From the NCBI GenBank assembly GCA_012838685.1, contig DUOU01000192.1:1-18858 (forward strand): a stretch of 18,858 bases of DNA, given 5' to 3'. The position numbers and the translations under genes were made by a program. Each line of letters opens with the position of its first letter. The first letter of the stretch is position 1. The notes under the pieces were generated by a model, which saw only the letters and a list, made by a program, of their open reading frames with translations, ran no database searches and had not been told where the DNA came from. This document shows positions 14,156-18,858 of this stretch, one piece after another. Source of the DNA: Bacteroidota bacterium. Its GTDB lineage: Bacteria; Bacteroidota; Bacteroidia; Bacteroidales; VadinHA17.

Positions 14156-15748
14156 TTATTTATCGTTTCCTTTATCGTCAATCAGGATGAAAGCCGGCAT
14201 ATTCCTGACCCTGATCTTTCTTACGGCTTCCATGCCAAGGTCATCAAAATCTATTATCTCCGATGAAATTATATTCTCCGCGGCCATCAAAGCGGCCGGG
14301 CCTCCTATCGCCCCAATATAAAATCCTCCATATTTTTTACAAGCATCCGTAACCTGTTCGCTCCTCCTTCCTTTGGCTATCGACACCAATGATCCTCCTA
14401 AACTTTGGAACAGGTCGATGTAATCATCCATCCTGTCAGCGGTTGTCGGTCCCATGCTTCCCGACACCATATTTTCGGGTGTTTTGGCCGGACCAGCGTA
14501 ATATACCGGATATTTCTTGAAATAATCCGGCATCTCCCCTCCATTTTTGATAATCTCGTTTATGCGGGCATGGGCCACATCGCGCGCGACAATAATGGTA
14601 CCGGACAGGCTCAATAATGTTCGCACCGGATAGTTTGAAAGTTGGCTTAATGTCTCGTTCAAAGGCCTATCGAGATCCACCTCCACCGGGGCAATCAGTT
14701 GTGGAGCCTTTTTCGAAAGGTACCGCTCCGGATTTTTTTCCAACCCCTCAATATAAATCCCGCCCGCATCAATCTTGGCTTTCATATTCCTGTCGGCGCT
14801 GCAGCTTACGGCCAACGAAACGGGACAAGAGGCCGCATGTCTGGGTAAACGTATAACCCTGACATCGTGTACCAGATATTTTCCTCCATATTGGGCCCCG
14901 ATACCGGAATCCCGACAAATAACCTCCACCTTGCCTTCCCATTCCAAATCCCTGAACGCCCTCCCACTATCGTTGCCTGTTGCCGAAAGATCGTCGTAAT
15001 ACCCGGCTGCCGCCATCTTAGCGGTTTTTAGCGCCATATCGGCCGATGTGCCTCCAACAACCAAAGCAAGGTGATAGGGGGGACAGGCGGAGGTGTCCAG
15101 ATCATCTAATTTTTCCTTCACAAAGTCGCATAACGCTGTTTCGTTCAACAACGATTTCGACTGCTGGTACAGAAAAGTTTTATTCGCCGAACCACCTCCC
15201 TTGGCAATGAAAAGAAATTCATAACAGCCGCCCTGAACAGCCTCTATATCTATCTGGGCCGGAAGATTTGTTCCACTGTTTTTTTCTTCGAACATTGAAT
15301 AGGGAACAACCTGGGAATATCTGAGATTATTTTCGCCATACGCTTCATAGATCCCCCTTGAAAGATGGTACGAATCATCGGCTCCTGTAAAAATATTTTC
15401 TCCTTTTTTGGCGATAACCAGCGCTGTACCCGTATCCTGGCACCAGGGAAGCTTACCCTCCGCGGCCACAACAGAATTTCGCAACATGGCATATGCCACA
15501 TATTTATCGTTATCGGAAGCCTCTTTGTCATCAAGGATGTCGGCCAATTTTTTGAGATGCGACCCCCTTAAAAAAAATGCCAGATCGGTGAAAGCTGTCT
15601 TTGCCAACAGTTCGAGGCCTTGGGGATTAACAGTTATTATCTCTCTTCCGTCACGGACTGAAACGGATACAAAGTCGTTCGATAGACACCTGTAACGTGT
15701 AGTATCTACCCCCTTTTGGAACATTTTTTCATATATAAATTCCGACAT
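14156..15748 (-). CDS. Fumarate hydratase class I (Fe-S, FumA/FumB type)
   Basis: Interconverts fumarate and malate with an oxygen-labile [4Fe-4S] cluster. The three cluster cysteines align with E. coli FumA Cys105, Cys224 and Cys318: Cys103 in LPWCQDTGTA, Cys222 in DTSACPPYH and Cys316 in AVSCSADR (numbering from ATG 15748). The C-terminal fumarase domain includes LSGTIIVARDVAHARI, SGSMGPTTADRMDDY and GGFYIGAIGGPAALMA. It is complete at 530 residues. A TTG five codons upstream (15763) would extend it, but MSEFIYEKMF is the ordinary start. This form suits an anaerobe. It lies 25 bases after the metallo-hydrolase gene and nine before alaX, so co-transcription is likely. Confidence 0.95.
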   Translation of the reverse strand: MSEFIYEKMFQKGVDTTRYRCLSNDFVSVSVRDGREIITVNPQGLELLAKTAFTDLAFFLRGSHLKKLADILDDKEASDNDKYVAYAMLRNSVVAAEGKLPWCQDTGTALVIAKKGENIFTGADDSYHLSRGIYEAYGENNLRYSQVVPYSMFEEKNSGTNLPAQIDIEAVQGGCYEFLFIAKGGGSANKTFLYQQSKSLLNETALCDFVKEKLDDLDTSACPPYHLALVVGGTSADMALKTAKMAAAGYYDDLSATGNDSGRAFRDLEWEGKVEVICRDSGIGAQYGGKYLVHDVRVIRLPRHAASCPVSLAVSCSADRNMKAKIDAGGIYIEGLEKNPERYLSKKAPQLIAPVEVDLDRPLNETLSQLSNYPVRTLLSLSGTIIVARDVAHARINEIIKNGGEMPDYFKKYPVYYAGPAKTPENMVSGSMGPTTADRMDDYIDLFQSLGGSLVSIAKGRRSEQVTDACKKYGGFYIGAIGGPAALMAAENIISSEIIDFDDLGMEAVRKIRVRNMPAFILIDDKGNDK

Positions 15749-15773
15749 CTTATATAAAAACAATAATTATAGC

Positions 15774-16649
15774 CTATATATCAACGAAAGCGAAAACATC
15801 TTTCGCCCTGATTCCCCCTGGAGTCTCTTTTAAGTCGCAGCACTCTATCTTTTCGTCATGCTGAAAAGCCAGTATATAGCCATTTTTCAAGGCTTCTCGC
15901 AGGATAAGTTGTTTCTCTTCGATCGACTTTAACGGATTTATCTCATAACTTGAATTCCAGATAAGGGGCAGATGAGCCACCGTAGGTATCAGGTCCCCCA
16001 AATAAACCACCCTCTTCCCTTTATAATCTATTATGGCGTACATCAGTCCGGGCGTATGGCCGCTGCATATCCTCAACTCAAATCCCGGTACCAGAAATCC
16101 ATCTTTCTCTATCAGATTAAGTCGGTCGCCATCATCCAAAGGCTGGATATTCTCCGCCAGAAAAGAGTCCTCTTCCCTGAGATTGTTCTTTACAGCCCAC
16201 TCCCATTGGGTTTTGCTGATATGATATCTTGCGTTGGGAAACTGGTGTCGGTAAGCCCCTCCGTCGACTGGATTGAGTATGGCGCCCCCGCAATGGTCGG
16301 CGTGGAGATGGGTAAAAACCAGATCGGTGACATCTTCAGGTCTGTATCCCCTGTTCGCGAGTCCACCCAAAAGACCCTCTCCTCCGCTCCTATAAACATA
16401 TCTAAAAAACTTATCACCCTGTTTGTCGCCCCATCCCGAGTCGATCAAAATAAGTCTATCGCCTGTCTCGACCAATAACGACCGCAGCGCCAATGTACAC
16501 AAATTGCGGGAATCTGCGGAGACCGACTTCGACCATAACGTCTTTGGTACAACTCCAAACATAGCGCCACCATCGACCTTAAAATTCTCTATATTGAACA
16601 GGCTCACTTCCAAAACAGCAGATCCACCATTATCTCCGGGCAATATCAT
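15774..16649 (-). CDS. Metallo-beta-lactamase fold hydrolase
   Basis: A 291-residue protein with the MBL signature TDLVFTHLHADHCGG (His114, His116, Asp118, His119), His198 in CSGHTPG, Asp219 in YLGDLIP and His264 in AFQHDE, which together make a binuclear metal site. The family covers lactonases, glyoxalase II and other hydrolases. The pattern (DRLILIDSGWGD, then THLHADHCGG, then SGHTPG) resembles AHL-lactonase-like members, but the substrate is not known. The frame stays open for 44 codons upstream inside the phospholipase gene; that extension is not domain-like. ATG at 16649 overlaps the preceding stop by four bases (ATGA) and gives MILPGDNGG, so it is the better start. Confidence 0.88.
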   Translation of the reverse strand: MILPGDNGGSAVLEVSLFNIENFKVDGGAMFGVVPKTLWSKSVSADSRNLCTLALRSLLVETGDRLILIDSGWGDKQGDKFFRYVYRSGGEGLLGGLANRGYRPEDVTDLVFTHLHADHCGGAILNPVDGGAYRHQFPNARYHISKTQWEWAVKNNLREEDSFLAENIQPLDDGDRLNLIEKDGFLVPGFELRICSGHTPGLMYAIIDYKGKRVVYLGDLIPTVAHLPLIWNSSYEINPLKSIEEKQLILREALKNGYILAFQHDEKIECCDLKETPGGIRAKDVFAFVDI

Positions 16650-17815
16650 CTTTTTCTCTTTTTCATTGTCATCTGTACCAGAACCCGCATAACCAGCCTC
16701 ACGGAAAGATATGCTGACCATCCCATAAATCTGGAAAAAATGGACCTTCTTCTGTTCTCTTTTATTGTGATCTCCTTGCAATCATTGGCGATGATACCAT
16801 TCAATATCTCTTCAAAACTAAGGGTAAACGGCTCATCAAGAATTCCAACATTTACCTCAATACTGGCATAATCGCTTATACGGTTCATATTGTAACTCCC
16901 TATCGTGCTCCATTTCCCGTCGGCTACCGCCACCTTTGCGTGAAGATTGGCAGGCTGGTACTCATATATTCTGATCTTGTTCCTGAGAATAAAGTCATAC
17001 AAAAAATGTGTGGCTTTTTTGAAAATAGGGATATCAGAGTCAGCCGCCAGAACAATTTTAATATCGATCCCTCTCTGTGCGGCCCTTGCCAACAATTTTC
17101 TATCATTGGAACCCGGAAGAAAGTAACTGGCGAATATGGTTATTCTTTTCCGTGCGAACCTGAACATTGATCGATAATTTCTTGATATTTCCATCTTGTT
17201 CCTGTACCAGTTGTTCAGATTCACCTTGAGGCGTACATTGTCGGGATAAGATTCAATTTTCTCTATTTTTTCAAGTGACCTCTTCTCTTTGCCCAAGAAG
17301 GCCTTATTCCAGTTTTTACGGCAAATGTCAAGCACATAGCCACATTCAGGCCCCCTTATCTTCACCGCGAAATCAAGCCAAGGCAATTTTCCCTCTTTTC
17401 CCAAATACCTGTCAGCGATATTGATACCTCCAATAATGGCAACCTCTCCGTCCACAAGTACTATTTTGGAGTGGAGCCGTAGACTTAGTTGTAAATTTTT
17501 AGTGACAAAAACAGGGGCAAAAAAGCGAAACAGTATACCCGATTCCTCAATGCTGTCGATAAATTCATCCGAAAGAAATTTGGTGCCGAAAGCGTCGAGC
17601 AGAAGATATACCCTCACTCCCCTTTTTGCCGCGCGAATCAGGGCCGCAACTATTCGCTTACCCGCATTATCTTCATCCAGGATATAGGTATGGAAATGGA
17701 TATAACGCTCCGCTTCATCGACAATATTTTCCACTGCGGCGAAAAACTGCTCCCCGCTCCGAATTAGGGAGGCCTGATGGCCACCAATAAAATTATCGTA
17801 ACTACTTTTGCCCAT
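16646..17815 (-). CDS. Phospholipase D / cardiolipin synthase family protein
   Basis: Two HKD phosphatidyl-transfer motifs are present: LHSKIVLVDG (His115, Lys117, Asp122) followed by GGINIADRY, and LHAKVAVADG (His292, Lys294, Asp299) followed by GSYNMN. In this family the first His forms a phosphatidyl-enzyme intermediate. No N-terminal transmembrane helices are present, so it is closer in layout to ClsB-type synthases than to ClsA. The likely reaction is cardiolipin formation from phosphatidylglycerol and another phospholipid at the inner face of the membrane; other PLD reactions are not excluded. The C-terminus is very basic (KKRKR). It overlaps the metallo-hydrolase gene by four bases and starts 48 bases after the small membrane protein gene. 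Confidence 0.9.
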   Translation of the reverse strand: MGKSSYDNFIGGHQASLIRSGEQFFAAVENIVDEAERYIHFHTYILDEDNAGKRIVAALIRAAKRGVRVYLLLDAFGTKFLSDEFIDSIEESGILFRFFAPVFVTKNLQLSLRLHSKIVLVDGEVAIIGGINIADRYLGKEGKLPWLDFAVKIRGPECGYVLDICRKNWNKAFLGKEKRSLEKIEKIESYPDNVRLKVNLNNWYRNKMEISRNYRSMFRFARKRITIFASYFLPGSNDRKLLARAAQRGIDIKIVLAADSDIPIFKKATHFLYDFILRNKIRIYEYQPANLHAKVAVADGKWSTIGSYNMNRISDYASIEVNVGILDEPFTLSFEEILNGIIANDCKEITIKENRRRSIFSRFMGWSAYLSVRLVMRVLVQMTMKKRKR

Positions 17816-17863
17816 ATTCCTACAATATATTAAGAATAAAGACTACAAAAAACCTGTCCCTCT

Positions 17864-18274
17864 CTATATAAAATAGATAAGACCTGAAAACAGATAAAAT
17901 CCTATGGTTGTCAACAGTTCAAATTTATCTACCCTGGCTATGGAGTTGAAAAAAAGTAGAAACAGAAGGTATACTACCGCTGATAAGTGGCAAACCGACG
18001 TAAGGACCGAAGCCGGAGTAATCAGAAGTACTATGGATATCAACAATATTAAAAAATAGAAGAAATAACCGATGACATTGACCGCTTTAACCGCTCTCTT
18101 CGCTCTGTCAATATCCTTTTCAAGCAATAACTTGACAGGAAAGTAATATAGACCCATAAATGCGGCGACAGCAATGTACAGATACTCATTAATTATTGTC
18201 TTTCTCGCGAGTATCACCAGAACACAGGCAGCAAAGGGCAACACAAACGTAAACTTTGGGCTAAGGTCTTTCAT
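17864..18274 (-). CDS. Small four-helix membrane protein, function unknown
   Basis: 136 residues with four predicted transmembrane helices (about 8-23, 31-49, 67-87 and 93-108) plus a final hydrophobic stretch to the C-terminus, and a short charged loop (LLLEKDIDRAKRAVKA, about 49-64) between helices two and three. I do not recognise a family. It is the first gene of the minus-strand cluster that leads to the phospholipase D/cardiolipin synthase 48 bases on, so a membrane-related role is reasonable, but nothing in the sequence proves it. Start: ATG 18274 (MKDLSPKFTF). Confidence 0.7.
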   Translation of the reverse strand: MKDLSPKFTFVLPFAACVLVILARKTIINEYLYIAVAAFMGLYYFPVKLLLEKDIDRAKRAVKAVNVIGYFFYFLILLISIVLLITPASVLTSVCHLSAVVYLLFLLFFNSIARVDKFELLTTIGFYLFSGLIYFI

Positions 18275-18297
18275 CTTGTTTCTCTCATTCGTTCAAC

Positions 18298-18408
18298 GTA
18301 TCGCGAATTTAATGTAATTATCGGTAACGCTGAATAAGAGGGTGGATATATGTTTTCGTTTCTTTCACCGGGGGATGTTTTTTTTTCGGGAAAATATATT
18401 CGCGACAC
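18298..18408. repeat. Imperfect inverted repeat around a TCGCGA core
   Basis: GTATCGCGAATTTAAT at 18298-18313 recurs inverted at 18393-18408, with 13 of 16 positions matching and 79 bases between the arms. The shared core TCGCGAAT is identical. The right arm overlaps the predicted promoter of the small membrane protein gene, and the left arm lies in its 5' leader. Function unknown; possible binding sites of one regulator. Confidence 0.35.
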
Positions 18409-18422
18409 AGGTGTGGGACAAA
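18391..18422 (-). promoter_or_regulatory. Predicted promoter of the minus-strand operon (membrane protein to alaX)
   Basis: On the minus strand, TTTG (18422-18419), 20 bases, then TATATTTT (18398-18391), close to the TTTG/TAnnTTTG Bacteroidota promoter with one base off in the -7 box. Transcription would start near 18387, leaving a leader of about 110 bases with a nine-base homopolymer (T9 on the plus strand, 18378-18386). Confidence 0.45.
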
Positions 18423-18475
18423 CCGTTGAGGCGTAATTTATAACAGCAACTTACAGTTTTTGAAGGCATTGGCTT

Positions 18476-18858
18476 TCAATTGCCTTCCCTTATAGCCTTA
18501 AATTCACTTTTGTCGCTCCATTTGGGAAAATAATCTTCGTTTGACAACCTGTATCCCAGTTGGAAGAAAAGCTGGGCATCAAATTGTATCCCGCTTATAT
18601 CCATTGTTTCCCGGTCGTATTCATCCGACGGTTGATGGTACATATAGGTATCATAATACTCATTCAGTTCCCTGATCTTTTCGATACTTAGCTCCATTCC
18701 CTCATAGGAACCCTTAGCATAAAGCGCCGGAATTCCTATTTTAGCGAAATTGAAATGGTCGGCCCGATAAAAATAGCCATTTTCAGGGTGTAGGTCCGGA
18801 AGAATATAACGTCCCATTTTCTCGGCTTCAGTTTTGGCGTATTGATCCAATTCCGATT
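18476..18858 (-). CDS. M28 family metallopeptidase, C-terminal fragment
   Basis: The frame enters from the right edge of the window with no start codon needed inside it; the first visible codons read SELDQYAKTEAEK. Recognisable elements are YFYRADHFNFAKIGIPALYA (the D-H pair and the GIPAL strand typical of M28 aminopeptidases) and YHQPSDEYD (a zinc-binding His of the family). M28 enzymes are zinc aminopeptidases or glutaminyl cyclase relatives, usually exported in Bacteroidota. The N-terminal signal and first metal ligands lie outside the window. It ends with TGA at 18476. Confidence 0.8.
   Translation of the reverse strand, partial: SELDQYAKTEAEKMGRYILPDLHPENGYFYRADHFNFAKIGIPALYAKGSYEGMELSIEKIRELNEYYDTYMYHQPSDEYDRETMDISGIQFDAQLFFQLGYRLSNEDYFPKWSDKSEFKAIREGN

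Noticed and set aside
16650..16781. 44-residue N-terminal extension of the metallo-hydrolase
   Set aside because: It lies inside the 3' end of the phospholipase D gene and has no domain-like sequence; ATG 16649 with a four-base overlap is better.
18378..18386. T9 tract as a phase-variation switch
   Set aside because: It lies in a predicted leader outside any coding frame, and a single homopolymer of nine in an AT-rich intergenic stretch is weak evidence.

Overview
The window looks like a chromosomal segment from an anaerobic member of the Bacteroidota, most likely Bacteroidales. Four things point there: promoter boxes of the TAnnTTTG type, almost no Shine-Dalgarno sequences, lipoproteins with short SGC lipoboxes, and Bacteroidota-style protein variants (a MutL without the usual endonuclease motif, a rhomboid with the short C-terminal tail typical of the phylum, a class I fumarase). 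I cannot name the species. No tRNA, rRNA, CRISPR array, insertion sequence or phage gene is visible. Coding density is high; the longest gene-free stretch is about 200 bases (18275-18475).

Layout. Positions 1-3525 are on the minus strand: the start of a MATE efflux pump (cut by the window edge), a lipoprotein of unknown function, an aldo/keto reductase and an exported endonuclease/exonuclease/phosphatase-fold lipoprotein. From 3590 the plus strand takes over: mutL, then a tight run of two rhomboid proteases, a membrane-anchored EEP-fold protein and a NikR-family regulator (5571-8699), then a polytopic NicO/UreH-like membrane protein, a TonB-dependent receptor, an exported nucleoside hydrolase-FmdE fusion and a Vsr-type endonuclease (8764-13689). 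From 13706 to the end the minus strand carries a compact run (read right to left): small membrane protein, phospholipase D/cardiolipin synthase, metallo-beta-lactamase-fold hydrolase, class I fumarase, AlaX-type tRNA editing protein. At the far right is the C-terminal part of an M28 peptidase.

The most interesting part is 8298-13032. A NikR-like ribbon-helix-helix regulator sits beside a NicO/UreH-like membrane protein, a TonB-dependent receptor and a periplasmic nucleoside hydrolase-FmdE fusion. Two 28-bp dyads with the same half-sites and spacing (TAACAC-N15-TGTTAC) lie before the membrane protein and before the receptor, one of them over a -7 promoter box. The regulator has lost two of the four high-affinity nickel ligands of NikR. 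My inference is a small uptake regulon for a metal or metal complex, controlled by a NikR paralogue that probably does not sense nickel in the usual way. The substrate cannot be read from the sequence.
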